Below, in pieces: positions 15,505-25,396 of a DNA stretch of 64,000 nt (position 1 is its first letter; each line of letters starts with the position of its first letter). A model generated the notes under the pieces. The model saw only the letters and a list, made by a program, of their open reading frames with translations, was not told the origin of the DNA and ran no database searches. The position numbers and the translations under genes are program-made. The DNA comes from Salinicola halimionae (GTDB lineage Bacteria; Pseudomonadota; Gammaproteobacteria; Pseudomonadales; Halomonadaceae): assembly GCF_003206065.1 (NCBI RefSeq), contig NZ_PZJQ01000002.1, positions 835,883 to 899,882 of the forward strand, given 5' to 3'.

Positions 15505-17568
15505 ATGAGCACAAGTCCCGATAATAATTCCAGTACCCGAGACAGACTGAATCCAGTCGTCTTCTATGGGTCTGTCATTGGCATCGTCGCCTTCTCGCTA
15601 TGGGCGATGGTGGCTACCGAGCAGGCGAACGGCGTCATTAACGCGCTGCTGGGGTGGATCGCCAACACGTTCGGCTGGTATTACTTTCTGACAGTCGTCA
15701 TCTACCTGGCATTCGTGCTGTTCGTGGGTTTTTCCCGCTTCGGCAAGATTCGCCTTGGGCCTGAGCATTCGAGGCCCGATTTCAATATCTTTTCCTGGTC
15801 GGCGATGCTGTTCTCTGCCGGGATCGGGATCGGCGTCATCTTCTTCGCCCTGGCCGAACCGCTGACCCAGTTCTACAACGCGCCGAACGCGCCTAGTGAT
15901 CAGGTCGCTGCAGCCCGCTACGCGATGCAGCTCACCTTCCTGCACTGGGGATTGTCGGGATGGGGAATCTATACCCTGGTCGGAATGTCGCTGGCCTTCT
16001 TCAGTTATCGCCATAATCTCCCGCTGACCATCAGCAGTGCGCTCTATCCCATCTTCGGCAAGAAAATTTACGGCTCGATTGGTCACGTGGTGGATATTGC
16101 CGCCGTGCTGGGCACCGTATTTGGGATCGCGGCCAGTCTCGGGATCGGCGTCATCCAGCTCAACTACGGTCTGAACTTCATGTTCGGTATCGCGGAAAGT
16201 GCCTGGACTCAGACCATTCTGGTGCTGATGATCGTGCTCTTCGCCACGATTTCCGCAGTAACCGGTGTCGAGAAGGGCATCCGTCGCCTTTCCGAGTTCA
16301 ATATTTTGCTGGCGATCGCGCTGTTGCTGTTCGTGCTGTTTGCCGGCAAGACGGTGTTCCTGCTGAACGCGCTGGTGATGAACGTCGGCGACTATCTGGC
16401 CGGTTTCATTCCGATGTCGTTCAACACTTATGCGTTTGATCAACCGACCGAGTGGCTGAACGGTTGGACACTGTTCTTCTGGGCTTGGTGGATTGCCTGG
16501 GGCCCGTTTGTCGGTCTGTTCCTGGCGCGTATCTCGCGTGGCCGCACCATCCGAACTTTCGTCGCCGGTACGCTGACGCTGCCCATCGCCTTCATGATGA
16601 TCTGGATGTCGATTCTGGGTAACAGTGCGCTCGACATGGCAATGAACGGCGGGGCGGACTTCGGCCAGCAGGTCATGGATACCCCACCGGCAGGGATCTA
16701 TCTGTTCCTGCAGCAGTACCCGTTCCCGGTGTTCTCGACCATCGCGGTGAGCATTCTGGCTATCGTGTTCTTCGTCACCTCCGGTGATTCGGGCGCCCTG
16801 GTACTGTCGAACTTCACGTCCAAGCTCAAGGACGTCAACAGCGACGCGCCTATCTGGATGCGGATCCTGTGGTCGGCGGTGATCGGGATTCTGACCTTGT
16901 CGCTACTGCTCGCCGGGGGGCTGTCGACGCTGCAGAGCGCAGTCGTCATCACCGGGCTGCCGTTCTCGATCGTGCTGTTTTTCATGATTGCCGGGCTCTA
17001 CAAGGCGTTGAAGGTCGAGGCGTTCAAGGAGGACAGCCATCGTCTGAGTCTTTCCGGTTCGCTGTCGGGGCGCATCTCCTCCGGTAGCCGTGATCGCCCC
17101 CATGACTGGAAGACGCGACTCAAGCGCGCCATGTCGTTCCCCAATCGCCAGCAGGCGCAGCAGTTCCTGGAAGAGACCGGTCGACCCGCGATGGATGCGG
17201 TACGCGAGGAGCTTTTGAAACAGGGTGTTCAGGTCGATATCAGCGAAGGTACGCAGAACGACGATGACTATCTGTCGCTCTACGTCGATCTTGGCAGCGA
17301 GCAGAACTTCGCTTATCAGATCTGGACGCATCCGTTCTCCACGCCGTCTTTCGCCATGCGCACGCCGCGTAGCAGCAGTCGCTACTACCGGTTGGAGGTG
17401 TACCTGCTGGAAGGCAGCCAAGGTTACGACCTGATGGGCTATACCCGCGAGCAGGTGATCGATGACATTCTCGATCAGTACGAGCGTCATCTGCAGTTCC
17501 TGCACCTCAATCGTATGGAACCGGGAAGCGTCAACATGCCCGATAGTCCCGAGCAGCCGCCAGGCTGA
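15505..17568 (+). CDS. betT: BCCT-family choline/betaine transporter with long C-terminal domain
   Basis: A 687-residue secondary transporter for osmoprotectant uptake, predicted to import choline or glycine betaine. Twelve membrane segments span about residues 15-505, with the BCCT hallmark segments SAGIGIGVIFFALAEP and the WWIAWGPFVGLFLARISRGRT stretch. The C-terminal cytoplasmic tail of about 170 residues (from about 515) is the BetT-type regulatory domain linked to osmotic activation; shorter BCCT carriers lack it. This fits a salt-adapted host. A BetI-like operator lies upstream and a strong terminator downstream. The gene is monocistronic. Confidence 0.92.
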   Translation: MSTSPDNNSSTRDRLNPVVFYGSVIGIVAFSLWAMVATEQANGVINALLGWIANTFGWYYFLTVVIYLAFVLFVGFSRFGKIRLGPEHSRPDFNIFSWSAMLFSAGIGIGVIFFALAEPLTQFYNAPNAPSDQVAAARYAMQLTFLHWGLSGWGIYTLVGMSLAFFSYRHNLPLTISSALYPIFGKKIYGSIGHVVDIAAVLGTVFGIAASLGIGVIQLNYGLNFMFGIAESAWTQTILVLMIVLFATISAVTGVEKGIRRLSEFNILLAIALLLFVLFAGKTVFLLNALVMNVGDYLAGFIPMSFNTYAFDQPTEWLNGWTLFFWAWWIAWGPFVGLFLARISRGRTIRTFVAGTLTLPIAFMMIWMSILGNSALDMAMNGGADFGQQVMDTPPAGIYLFLQQYPFPVFSTIAVSILAIVFFVTSGDSGALVLSNFTSKLKDVNSDAPIWMRILWSAVIGILTLSLLLAGGLSTLQSAVVITGLPFSIVLFFMIAGLYKALKVEAFKEDSHRLSLSGSLSGRISSGSRDRPHDWKTRLKRAMSFPNRQQAQQFLEETGRPAMDAVREELLKQGVQVDISEGTQNDDDYLSLYVDLGSEQNFAYQIWTHPFSTPSFAMRTPRSSSRYYRLEVYLLEGSQGYDLMGYTREQVIDDILDQYERHLQFLHLNRMEPGSVNMPDSPEQPPG

Positions 17569-17596
17569 TCCGATCCGATACATTGACCTCACGTTG

Positions 17597-17621
17597 CCCC
17601 GGCCATTTGGCCGGGGTTTTT
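17597..17621 (+). terminator. rho-independent terminator of betT
   Basis: A perfect 8-bp stem, CCCCGGCC and GGCCGGGG with loop ATTT, is followed by five T, 28 bp after the betT stop. Confidence 0.92.
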
Positions 17622-17710
17622 CGTTTCGACGATGACGACCCGTTCGGAACGTCGCAAGAATGACGTGCTACGCTCAAATTTGTCGATAACAAAAAAGCGG
17701 GGACAAGAAT

Positions 17711-19336
17711 GTGGGAGCCTTCACCTGGTGGGATACCGCAGTTCTGATTGTCTACGTGGTGGGCATTGCTTGGGTGGGGGCCCGCTTCGGCAAGGATCAG
17801 GAGACCACGCAGGACTACTTTTTGGGCGGCCGCAAGATCCCCGGCTGGGCTATCGGCCTGTCGGTGATGGCCACTCAGGCCAGTGCCATTACCTTCATCG
17901 GTGCGCCCGGCTGGGGCTTCGAGGGCGGTTTGGAACGCCTGGCCACGTTCATCAACGTGCCGCTGGCGATGGCAGTGCTAATCGTGGTCCTGGTACCGAT
18001 CTTTCATCGCGCCGGCATCTACAGTATCTACGAGCTGCTGGAACGTCGTTTCGGCGCCCTGACGCGTTCGCTGGCGGCGCTGCTGTTTCTGATTGCCCGC
18101 GGTCTCGCCACGGGCGTCGTGCTCTACGCGCCGGCGCTGGTGCTGTCGGTGGTGACCGGTTGGGACGTCAATTTGACCATCGTGCTGATGGCGGTGATCG
18201 CGGTGAGCTATACCGTACTCGGCGGCATCAGCGCGGTGATCTGGACCGACGTGATCCAGATGTTCGTGCTGTGGTTGGGGGCGATTCTGAGCATGGTGCT
18301 GATGGTCTCGAGCCTGCCCGGTGGCTGGGGCGACGTGTTCGCCTACGGTGCGGCCAACGGCATGTTCGATACCATCGACCTGTCGCTGGACCCGACAGTG
18401 ACCTATTCGCTGTGGGCCGGATTGATCGGCGGCGTGGTGATGCACATCGCCTACTTCGGCACCGACCAGAGCCAGATACAGCGGGTCCTCACCAGTCCAT
18501 CGATTGCCGAAGGGCAGCGTTCGCTATTGATCGGTGGTTATCTGCTGGTACCGCAGATGCTGCTGTTCCTGTTCATCGGCGTGATGCTGGCGGCCTACTA
18601 TCAGCAGCACGGACTGACCGCGCCGGAGAACCTGAACGAGTTGTTCCCGCGCTACGTGGTCAATGCGTTCCCGGTTGGCGTTACCGGGTTGGTGATCGCG
18701 GGCGTGTTCGCGGCCGCGATGTCGAGTCTGGACTCCGCGCTCAACTCGCTATCCGCGGTGACGGTGCGGGATTTCTATGCCCGCTACCTCAAACCCGAGG
18801 CCGACGAGAAGCACTATCTGAAGGCGTCGCGCTGGGCGACCATTTTCTGGGGACTCTACGCCACGGCGTTCGCGTTCTTCGCGGGCAACCTCGGGCCGGT
18901 CATCGAGGCGGTCAACCGTATCGGCTCCTGGTTCTACGGCGCGCTGTTGGGCACGTTCCTGCTGGCGGTTCTCAGTCGCCGCAGTAACGGCCGAGGGGCG
19001 GTCACCGGTATCATCCTCGGTATGACGGCGGTGTGGGCCGTATCGCAGACCGATATTTCCTGGCTCTATCAGAACTTCGTGGGGCTGGTGGTTTCGGTGG
19101 GCGTTGGCTATGTCGTGAGTCTGACGGCGCCAGCGCCAACCCAAGAGCAGCTGTCGGATGTGGTGATCGATGAGACGGCGCCGGATATGCAGGCGATCCT
19201 CAAGGGTCGCAGTGGCGATGCCGCCGAGATCGGCCGCGATGCCCGGCTGACCCGTCGCCGCTGTATCGGTCTGGTGATCTGGTTTGTGTTATCGCTCGCC
19301 GCGCTGGGTCTGCTTCAATGGTGGGCCAATGGCTGA
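17711..19336 (+). CDS. sodium:solute symporter (SSS family)
   Basis: A 541-residue Na+-coupled symporter of the SLC5/SSS family with about 13-14 membrane helices. The diagnostic stretch YFLGGRKIPGWAIGLSVMATQASAITFIGAPGWG is split here as YFLGGRKIPGW and QASAITFIGAPGWG. The MSSLDSALNSLSAVTVRDFY segment is the family's sodium-site region. The start is GTG at 17711 with GGGGACAAG just upstream. The substrate cannot be read from the sequence; sugars or carboxylates are both possible. Its last codons overlap the next gene by 8 bp, so the two are translationally coupled. Confidence 0.9.
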   Translation: MGAFTWWDTAVLIVYVVGIAWVGARFGKDQETTQDYFLGGRKIPGWAIGLSVMATQASAITFIGAPGWGFEGGLERLATFINVPLAMAVLIVVLVPIFHRAGIYSIYELLERRFGALTRSLAALLFLIARGLATGVVLYAPALVLSVVTGWDVNLTIVLMAVIAVSYTVLGGISAVIWTDVIQMFVLWLGAILSMVLMVSSLPGGWGDVFAYGAANGMFDTIDLSLDPTVTYSLWAGLIGGVVMHIAYFGTDQSQIQRVLTSPSIAEGQRSLLIGGYLLVPQMLLFLFIGVMLAAYYQQHGLTAPENLNELFPRYVVNAFPVGVTGLVIAGVFAAAMSSLDSALNSLSAVTVRDFYARYLKPEADEKHYLKASRWATIFWGLYATAFAFFAGNLGPVIEAVNRIGSWFYGALLGTFLLAVLSRRSNGRGAVTGIILGMTAVWAVSQTDISWLYQNFVGLVVSVGVGYVVSLTAPAPTQEQLSDVVIDETAPDMQAILKGRSGDAAEIGRDARLTRRRCIGLVIWFVLSLAALGLLQWWANG

Positions 19337-19937
19337 GTCGACGGCTGACGCGAAACGGGCGTCGAAGAAGGCTCCGGAGGCGGCAATACCGCGTCTGTCT
19401 CGGCAACTCGACGCCGCCGCCGCCAAACCCAAATTGCGACATTTCGGAGCGGATCGTTTCGAGCCGGCCTGGCTGTCGCTGTGGACACTGGCGATCGGGC
19501 GCGAGGCGGAGGAACCGCTGGCTTGGCTGCTGGCCGCCGACAATTTGCCGCGAGCGCTGCTGCTACCGGGAGAGTTGTCCCTCCGGCCGGCGGAAAACGA
19601 TGATGCCCTCGTGCTCGGCGGTGGACGGCAGCCGACACTGGCACAATTCGAGCGCTGGTGGCTGTGGGAGCGACTGGCCCGACCGCGCCGCTGGCCGCTA
19701 CGCTTGCAGCCAGTGACCTTGCGGGCCGTCGAATTCCCCCTGTGGTTGGGATATTCGCAAGGGCGGCTGAGCTATCGGCAGGGGCGAAAAACGCAGCTCA
19801 TCGTGCTTAGCGGACTCTCGGGCGAGGCGCTGGGAGCGCTCAAGCCGGCGGTACTGGCGGGGCTTCGCGACCGGGCGAATGCGCGAACGAGCGCCATTCG
19901 CCCAGCGACCAAAGGTCAAAATACCGCATCGGGTTAG
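19329..19937 (+). CDS. conserved hypothetical protein coupled to the SSS symporter
   Basis: A 202-residue soluble protein that I do not recognise as a named family. The ATG at 19329 overlaps the symporter stop by 8 bp. The N terminus is alanine/lysine rich (about 1-35). The core (about 40-175) is rich in Trp, Leu and Arg (WLSLWTLAIGREAEEPLAWLL, RRWPLRLQPVTLRAVEFPLW). There is no signal peptide or membrane helix. Coupling suggests a role tied to the transporter or its substrate (inference). Confidence 0.65.
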   Translation: MAESTADAKRASKKAPEAAIPRLSRQLDAAAAKPKLRHFGADRFEPAWLSLWTLAIGREAEEPLAWLLAADNLPRALLLPGELSLRPAENDDALVLGGGRQPTLAQFERWWLWERLARPRRWPLRLQPVTLRAVEFPLWLGYSQGRLSYRQGRKTQLIVLSGLSGEALGALKPAVLAGLRDRANARTSAIRPATKGQNTASG

Positions 19938-19955
19938 ATCGCCTCGCCGTCGGGT

Positions 19956-20930
19956 TTAAATCGGGTCACCGCTGCGCTCCATGTCGACGAGCTGTTCTCG
20001 GCTGGGCAGACCTTCCATGTCGCCGATCACCTGAACCTGTCGGGCGCCGATCAAGTTGCCGCGATGCAGCGCCGCAGTCCAGTCCAATCCGTCCAGGTAG
20101 GCGCTGATGATGCCCACCGCAAAGCCGTCGCCGGCGCCCACGGTGTCGATGACCTGTTTGACGGGCGAGCCCTCGACGGTGCCTTCACGGTCGGCGGTGC
20201 GGAAGTAGCTGCCTTCAGGCCCGAGCTTGATCACCACCACCTTGGCGCCTCGGTCGAGATAGTCACCGGCGATATCGTAGGCCGTTTCGCGGCCGGTCAG
20301 CAGCTGTCCTTCACTCAAACCCGGCATCACGATATCGGCCTCGGCCGCCAGCGCGTTGAGGGTTTCGATCATCACCGCTTCGCTTGGCCACAGCCCGGGG
20401 CGCAGGTTGGGATCGAACGATATCGACAGACCGGCGCTGCGAGCTCGGCGCAACAGATGGAACGACAGTTCGCGCGCTGAATCGGAAATGGCCGGGGGGA
20501 TGCCGGTCGCGTGCAGGTGGCGGGCGGCTTCCAGTTCGACATCGTTGGCGTCGGCAATGCTCAGTCGACTGGCGGCACTGCCCCTGCGCACGTACTCGAC
20601 GTGGGGGTCGGCACCGTCGACGGCGCGCTCCTTGAATATCAGCCCGGTGGCGTGCGTGTCGTCGCGTTGCACGTGGCGACAGTCGAGCCCTTCGGCTTCC
20701 AGTGCTCGTTGCAGGAAAGTGCCGTTGTGATCCGCGCCCACGCGACTGAGCCAGCGAACGTCGAAGCCCAGCCGGGACAGCCCGATTGCCACGTTGTTAT
20801 CGGCACCGGCCGTGCGACGGTGGAATCGCGCGACTTGATCCAGCGGACCCTGGTCGTCGGCGACGAACAGTGCCATCGCCTCACCGAAAGTCAGCACATC
20901 GTAAGCGGAGCGGGAGTCGGAACGGGGCAT
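19956..20930 (-). CDS. kdgK: PfkB-family sugar kinase, probable 2-dehydro-3-deoxygluconokinase
   Basis: A 324-residue ribokinase-fold kinase, predicted to phosphorylate 2-keto-3-deoxygluconate for the lower Entner-Doudoroff route. It shows the PfkB start DVLTFGEAMALFV, the substrate-site GADNNVAIGLSRLG, FDPNLRPGLW, and the C-terminal signature DTVGAGDGFAVGIISAYLDG with the catalytic Asp. The start at 20930 has AGGACA upstream; a longer frame reaching 21071 lacks this support. No other ED genes are adjacent, so the sugar-acid specificity is inferred from similarity only. Confidence 0.82.
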   Translation of the reverse strand: MPRSDSRSAYDVLTFGEAMALFVADDQGPLDQVARFHRRTAGADNNVAIGLSRLGFDVRWLSRVGADHNGTFLQRALEAEGLDCRHVQRDDTHATGLIFKERAVDGADPHVEYVRRGSAASRLSIADANDVELEAARHLHATGIPPAISDSARELSFHLLRRARSAGLSISFDPNLRPGLWPSEAVMIETLNALAAEADIVMPGLSEGQLLTGRETAYDIAGDYLDRGAKVVVIKLGPEGSYFRTADREGTVEGSPVKQVIDTVGAGDGFAVGIISAYLDGLDWTAALHRGNLIGARQVQVIGDMEGLPSREQLVDMERSGDPI

Positions 20931-21027
20931 GGCATGTCCTGGATTGTGAGAGAGGTTGTGATGGAAGTTTCGAAGATCGTCGTCAAGGGTCTCTGATGAC
21001 AGTACAAGAGACTGGCGAGGCGGCGAC

Positions 21028-21942
21028 TCAACGGATCGGCGGCTTGCTCTCGAGACGCTGATAACGCGCATTCAGCGTATCCACCAGATGCTGGCGCTGA
21101 GTGTCGTTGATGACTTCACCTTCGGTGATACCCAGCTGCTTGGCGAGATCGATTCCGTCGACCACACGGACATCGCGATTCTCGCCGAGATGTTGAGTCT
21201 CATCATCGATGACCCAGCCCGGTAGTACCAGAATACCGCTCACCGGCACGTTCAAGTTGGCGTGTCGGGTCAGCCAGTGGCGTAGCCACACCGTCGAAAG
21301 GCGCACCTTGCGGAGTACCGTACGTTCGTTCCAGCCGCGAAAGCGAAGGCGTTCGCTCTCCACCGAAACGGTATTGATGGCGCGGCCTTCGAGATCGAGC
21401 GGGAACTCGCGCGCCACGGTCTGAATCACGAAAATCCCCTGCGGCGTCACCAGCACGTTATCGATGCTGTAGGAGTCGGCGGGGAAATCATGGAAGACGA
21501 AGTAGGGCTTGGCCAGCGGGCGAATCAGATGGTCAAGCGTTTGGCCGACCGCCAGCTCGCAGGCGAGACTGCGCGTCAGGCGACGCACCCGCTGCACATC
21601 GCGCAGAATCAGAAAGCAGAACAGCATTGCCAGCAGGGTACTGACGACGCCATATAACGACCACTCCAGCCAGCTCTGCTCTTCGGCGAACAGCATCCGG
21701 CCCATTCCATAGACGATGGGCATCAAGGTCAGTGTCGGCGCCAGCGTGGCATCGAGAAAGAACACCATGCGCGCCTTTTCCAGGCGATCGCGGTGGGCCT
21801 GGGCGATCTCACGAATCGGCTCGCCGTCATGCGGCGAGCGCAGGCCCACGGTCTGTACGTCGCGCAAGGTGATCGCGACCATGGCCGCGGCCCCGAGAGG
21901 CGCGAGAAAAATCAGCGGCAGCACATACTCCAACCAGGCCAT
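21028..21942 (-). CDS. membrane-anchored NERD-domain protein
   Basis: A 304-residue protein. Two or three membrane helices occupy the N-terminal half (about residues 4-25, 70-90 and 100-120). A NERD (nuclease-related) domain follows at about 150-270, with DNVLVTPQGIFVIQTVAREFPLDLEGRA. NERD domains resemble restriction-type nuclease folds, but here the expected D-x-E-x-K core is poorly kept (IQTVARE replaces the usual IEVK-like strand). Nuclease activity is therefore doubtful. The start at 21942 has AAGGAC upstream. Function is unknown. Confidence 0.7.
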   Translation of the reverse strand: MAWLEYVLPLIFLAPLGAAAMVAITLRDVQTVGLRSPHDGEPIREIAQAHRDRLEKARMVFFLDATLAPTLTLMPIVYGMGRMLFAEEQSWLEWSLYGVVSTLLAMLFCFLILRDVQRVRRLTRSLACELAVGQTLDHLIRPLAKPYFVFHDFPADSYSIDNVLVTPQGIFVIQTVAREFPLDLEGRAINTVSVESERLRFRGWNERTVLRKVRLSTVWLRHWLTRHANLNVPVSGILVLPGWVIDDETQHLGENRDVRVVDGIDLAKQLGITEGEVINDTQRQHLVDTLNARYQRLESKPPIR

Positions 21943-22221
21943 GAGCGATTGTCCTTGCAGTGGCGTGGGCGGGAAGAGGCCTATTCTAGCCGAGGTCCGG
22001 CCTCGTCTGCGATGTTGTCGCGTCAGCAATATCTCAACACCCATGATTGGCGTATTTCGAGATAACTGTTTCCGGCAACGGCCTCGGGGTCATGGCTTGG
22101 GAGTGATCGATTCGGGATGATCGCTAAGTGATGACCGTGAACGCCACACTTACGACAAGATGAGATGGCCCTCGTGCTACGGTGACTTCTGAAACGTCTT
22201 TTCGATGGGAAATGTCTTGCG

Positions 22222-23127
22222 ATGAAAAACGCCATGTTCGATGAGGCTGATCACGACGTTGATGCGCTGGTCGAGTTCGTCTTGCGTCACCCGCGGTTGT
22301 TCGTGCTGACCGGCGCGGGCGTCAGTACCGACTGCGGTATCCCGGACTATCGCGATGCACGAGGTGACTGGAAGCGCCCGCCCCCGGTCAGCCATCAAGC
22401 ATTCATGGGCAGTCATGGTGTGCGGCAACGCTATTGGGCGCGCAGTCTCGTAGGGTTTCGTGCGTTGGCAGCTGCGCACCCGGGCGAGGCCCATGCCGCC
22501 CTGGCAACGCTCGAGCGCCAGTGCCGGATCACCTCGCTGGTGACACAGAACGTCGACGGCCTGCATCAGAAAGCCGGTTCCCGACGTGTCATCGACCTGC
22601 ACGGTCAGGCCGACATGGTGAAGTGCATGAACTGTGGCGCGACTCGGATGCGCCACGCGCTGCATGACGAACTGGCGCAACGCAATCCCGAGTGGCTGTC
22701 GCTGAGCGCGGAAGTCGGGCCGGACGGGGACGCTGATCTCGACGGCTACGATTTTTCCACATTCGAGGTGCCGGGCTGTCATCGCTGTCATGTCGGCATT
22801 CTCAAGCCGGACGTGGTGTTCTTCGGCGATAACGTGCCCAAGCCTCGTGTCGAGCAGGCTTTCAGCGCGCTCGAGGAAGCGGCGGGAATGCTGGTGATCG
22901 GATCATCCTTGATGGTCTATTCCGGTTTCCGCTTCGCCCGTCGGGCCGCGAAGTCGGGTAAGCCCATGGCTTGTCTCAATCTGGGGGCTACGCGAGCCGA
23001 CGACCTGTTCGATCTCAAGCTCACGGCATCGATCGGTCCGACGTTGACGGCGCTGGTCGATGAGTTGGGGCCATGGCAACGGGGAGACGCACCGAAACGA
23101 CAGAACCCGGCATCGGCCGGGTCCTGA
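22222..23127 (+). CDS. SIR2-family NAD-dependent protein deacylase
   Basis: A 301-residue sirtuin. It removes acyl groups from protein lysines using NAD+. The NAD-binding motifs are LTGAGVSTDCGIPDYRDA (about 31-48) and TQNVDGLHQKAG, with the catalytic His in VIDLHGQAD. The zinc module has CMNCG and, after a long insert, CHRCHVGILKPDVVFFGD. The ATG at 22222 is used; ATG at 22234 is an alternative. It is longer than CobB and close to the class II type. It reads away from the NERD gene. Confidence 0.9.
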   Translation: MKNAMFDEADHDVDALVEFVLRHPRLFVLTGAGVSTDCGIPDYRDARGDWKRPPPVSHQAFMGSHGVRQRYWARSLVGFRALAAAHPGEAHAALATLERQCRITSLVTQNVDGLHQKAGSRRVIDLHGQADMVKCMNCGATRMRHALHDELAQRNPEWLSLSAEVGPDGDADLDGYDFSTFEVPGCHRCHVGILKPDVVFFGDNVPKPRVEQAFSALEEAAGMLVIGSSLMVYSGFRFARRAAKSGKPMACLNLGATRADDLFDLKLTASIGPTLTALVDELGPWQRGDAPKRQNPASAGS

Positions 23128-23163
23128 CAGGGATGCGACGTCGAGGTCACTGACGCCTGGTGA

Positions 23164-24156
23164 TCATTTACGCGTCGGTGGTGCCATGAATTCGGGGCCG
23201 ACCGGATCCTTGACGTGCTGGCTCAGGATAGTGTCGATGTCGGCCATGTCCTCATCGCTCAGCTTCCAGCCGGTGATGTCGCCCAGCGGCTCGACCTGCT
23301 CCGGCTTGCGCGCGCCCCACAGTGCAACGATGTTGGGGGATCGATCCAGGATCCAGCGCACGGCGAGTGCCAGCACGCCCTTGTCGTGACGAGTTCGCGC
23401 CAGTTCGGTCAGCGCATCGACGGCCGCCAGATACTGAGCGAAGCGCGGCGACTGGAACTTGGGATCCTTGTTGCGCAGATCGTCGCCGTTGAACGCATAG
23501 CCTTCATGCATCTTGCCGGTGAGCAGACCGCGACACAGTGCGCCGTAGGTCAGCAGCGTCAGATCGTTGTTCTCGGTATAGGGCAGGATCTCACCGTCGA
23601 TATCGCGCTCGAAAAGGTTGTAAGGCGGCTGCAGCGTGTGAAGCGGGGCCGACTTGCGAAACGTCTCGCACTGCTCCGGGGAGAAGTTGCTCACCCCGAT
23701 CGCCCGGATCTTGCCTGCACGATGGAAACGCGCCATCGCTTCGGCGGTCTCCTCAATATCGACCAACGGATCCGGCCAGTGAATCTGGTAGAGATCGATA
23801 TGATCGGTGTTCAGCCGACGCAGCGAGTCGTCGAGCTCCTTCTCCAGGCGCTTTGCCGTGGCATTGCGTGCCACGGTTGCGTCGTCGTACCACTCGAGCC
23901 CCGCCTTGGTCGCTAGCACCAGCTTGTCACGCTGATCCGACTGCGCGACCGCCTTGCCGACGACCTCTTCCGAATGGCCGAATCCGTAGGCCGGTGCGGT
24001 ATCGATCAAGTTGACGCCCTGATCGATGGCAGCGTGAATGGTGCGAATGGCGTTGGGATCGTCGGTGCCACCCCATTGGCGGCCGCCCATGGCCCAGGTG
24101 CCAAGGCCAATGCGCGAAGTGACGATATCGGTACCGGGTAATGTCAGTGTTTCCAT
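23164..24156 (-). CDS. aldo/keto reductase
   Basis: A 330-residue NAD(P)H-dependent oxidoreductase with a TIM-barrel fold. The catalytic set is visible: Asp and Tyr in DTAPAYGFGHSEE, Lys in ATKAGLEW, and His in YQIHWPDP. The second family signature is IGVSNFSPEQ. The start at 24156 is used because GGAGGGAAGG lies immediately before it; the upstream ATG at 24168 would overlap this ribosome site. The substrate is unknown. It ends convergently with the sirtuin gene. Confidence 0.9.
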   Translation of the reverse strand: METLTLPGTDIVTSRIGLGTWAMGGRQWGGTDDPNAIRTIHAAIDQGVNLIDTAPAYGFGHSEEVVGKAVAQSDQRDKLVLATKAGLEWYDDATVARNATAKRLEKELDDSLRRLNTDHIDLYQIHWPDPLVDIEETAEAMARFHRAGKIRAIGVSNFSPEQCETFRKSAPLHTLQPPYNLFERDIDGEILPYTENNDLTLLTYGALCRGLLTGKMHEGYAFNGDDLRNKDPKFQSPRFAQYLAAVDALTELARTRHDKGVLALAVRWILDRSPNIVALWGARKPEQVEPLGDITGWKLSDEDMADIDTILSQHVKDPVGPEFMAPPTRK

Positions 24157-24291
24157 CCTTCCCTCCATGGTGATGAATCGGGCCCCTACAGGGTGGATCG
24201 ATAGCCTGCTTCCGGCAAGCCGACCTTTGGTGAGTCAAAGCTTATTCTGACGCGCCGTACCTCCGCGAGAGGGAATTCGAGGCATCAGACT

Positions 24292-24711
24292 TCAGCGAGA
24301 CGGCGCCGCACCGGTGGTGGTAACCGGAATATCCGGCTCGGCGGCATCATTGTCGCTAAATACCGATACAGGGTCTGGATTGAGATAGAGAATGCGATCG
24401 TCGTCGCGGATCTGGGCGCTGAGACGATAGAGATCGTCGCGATTGATCGCTTCAGAGGCATATTGCAACGTGATCGGAATGGGCAGTCGACCGAGCTGCT
24501 CGTAGCGGCTGCTGGCCAATACATCGCCGGTAGAGATGTCCTTCAACTGGACCTCGAGTACCGCCGACTGGGGCAAAGTCACCGGTTTTTCGGAGGTCAC
24601 TCGGGCGGCGAGCGTCTCGAACTGGGGGCCGCCAGCGCAGCCGGTTAGTGCTACCAGTGCCAGCAGCGTAGTGATGACGATAGTCGATCGCAGTGCATTG
24701 AGCGAAAACAT
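24292..24711 (-). CDS. YbaY-like lipoprotein
   Basis: A 139-residue lipoprotein. The N-terminal hydrophobic segment ends in the lipobox LTGC, so the mature protein starts with the lipid-bearing Cys. The domain after it (PQSAVLEVQLKDISTGD, PIPITLQYASEAI, LYRLSAQIRDDDRILYLN) is typical of the YbaY/DUF family of small outer-membrane-associated lipoproteins. The role is unclear. The start at 24711 is chosen because longer in-frame starts add a stretch with no signal character. Confidence 0.8.
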   Translation of the reverse strand: MFSLNALRSTIVITTLLALVALTGCAGGPQFETLAARVTSEKPVTLPQSAVLEVQLKDISTGDVLASSRYEQLGRLPIPITLQYASEAINRDDLYRLSAQIRDDDRILYLNPDPVSVFSDNDAAEPDIPVTTTGAAPSR

Positions 24712-24865
24712 CGAGATCCTTATGGAAGGCAGAGAGGGGAAACGGCAGGAGTGTGACAGGCGCCGGCGTCGGAAATTCCCGCTGCCGTGGGTAATGGCCA
24801 CGATGGGGTTGGCTATGGTCATGATGGCGTTGGCTAGCTAGGCGACATCCATGGCGGGCAGCGGA

Positions 24866-25240
24866 TCAGCCGCCCGCCAGCTTGACCTTGAAACCTCGGG
24901 ACTCAAGTTCCCGCTTGAGCACATCGCGGTGATCGCCTTGGATCTCGATCACGCCTTCCTTGAGTGCGCCGCCCGTGCCGCAGCGTTTTTTCAGCATCTT
25001 GGCCAGCGCTTTGAGCTCGTCGCCGGGAAGCGGAATGCCCTCAATCGTGGTCACACCCTTGCCCTTGCGGCCGCTGGTTTCACGGCGGATACGTATGATT
25101 CCGTCGAGAGCGGCGATCCGCTCGGCTTCCTCGCGATCTCGACATTCGCACTCGGCCACGGGCTGGCGACAGTGGGGGCAGGTTTCTCCATGCTCGGTGG
25201 AGTACACCAGGCCACGTAGCTGATCCTGTAACGAAGGCAT
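24866..25240 (-). CDS. yciH: translation initiation factor SUI1/YciH family protein
   Basis: A 124-residue homologue of E. coli YciH, the bacterial relative of eIF1. The SUI1 domain covers about residues 45-120, with the conserved GKGVTTIEGIPL and LKKRCGTGGALKEGVIEIQGDHRD blocks. An N-terminal CPHCRQPVAECEC cysteine cluster could bind a metal. It is thought to affect start-site fidelity on the small ribosomal subunit. It may share a transcript with the lipoprotein gene 154 bp downstream. Confidence 0.92.
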   Translation of the reverse strand: MPSLQDQLRGLVYSTEHGETCPHCRQPVAECECRDREEAERIAALDGIIRIRRETSGRKGKGVTTIEGIPLPGDELKALAKMLKKRCGTGGALKEGVIEIQGDHRDVLKRELESRGFKVKLAGG

Positions 25241-25396
25241 GACAGCTCCGAATCAAGAGTGAAGGGCGCATGATAACGCGGTCGATCGTATGAGCACGAC
25301 CGCTAGCACGGCAATCGCATCGGCTGGCTTGTACGAATCATTGATGATGCACGGAGGACATCGAGAGTCCACGCAATTCGTTCCCCCGAAACGCCC

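Noticed and set aside
17632..18987. 451-codon forward frame overlapping the SSS symporter
   Set aside because: The protein is Arg/Gly-rich and low in complexity of motif, while the other frame encodes a clear symporter with start, ribosome site and helices.
23105..23122. Terminator after the sirtuin gene (ACCCGG/CCGGGT)
   Set aside because: The short 6-bp stem overlaps the last codons and has no T-run; support is too weak to list.
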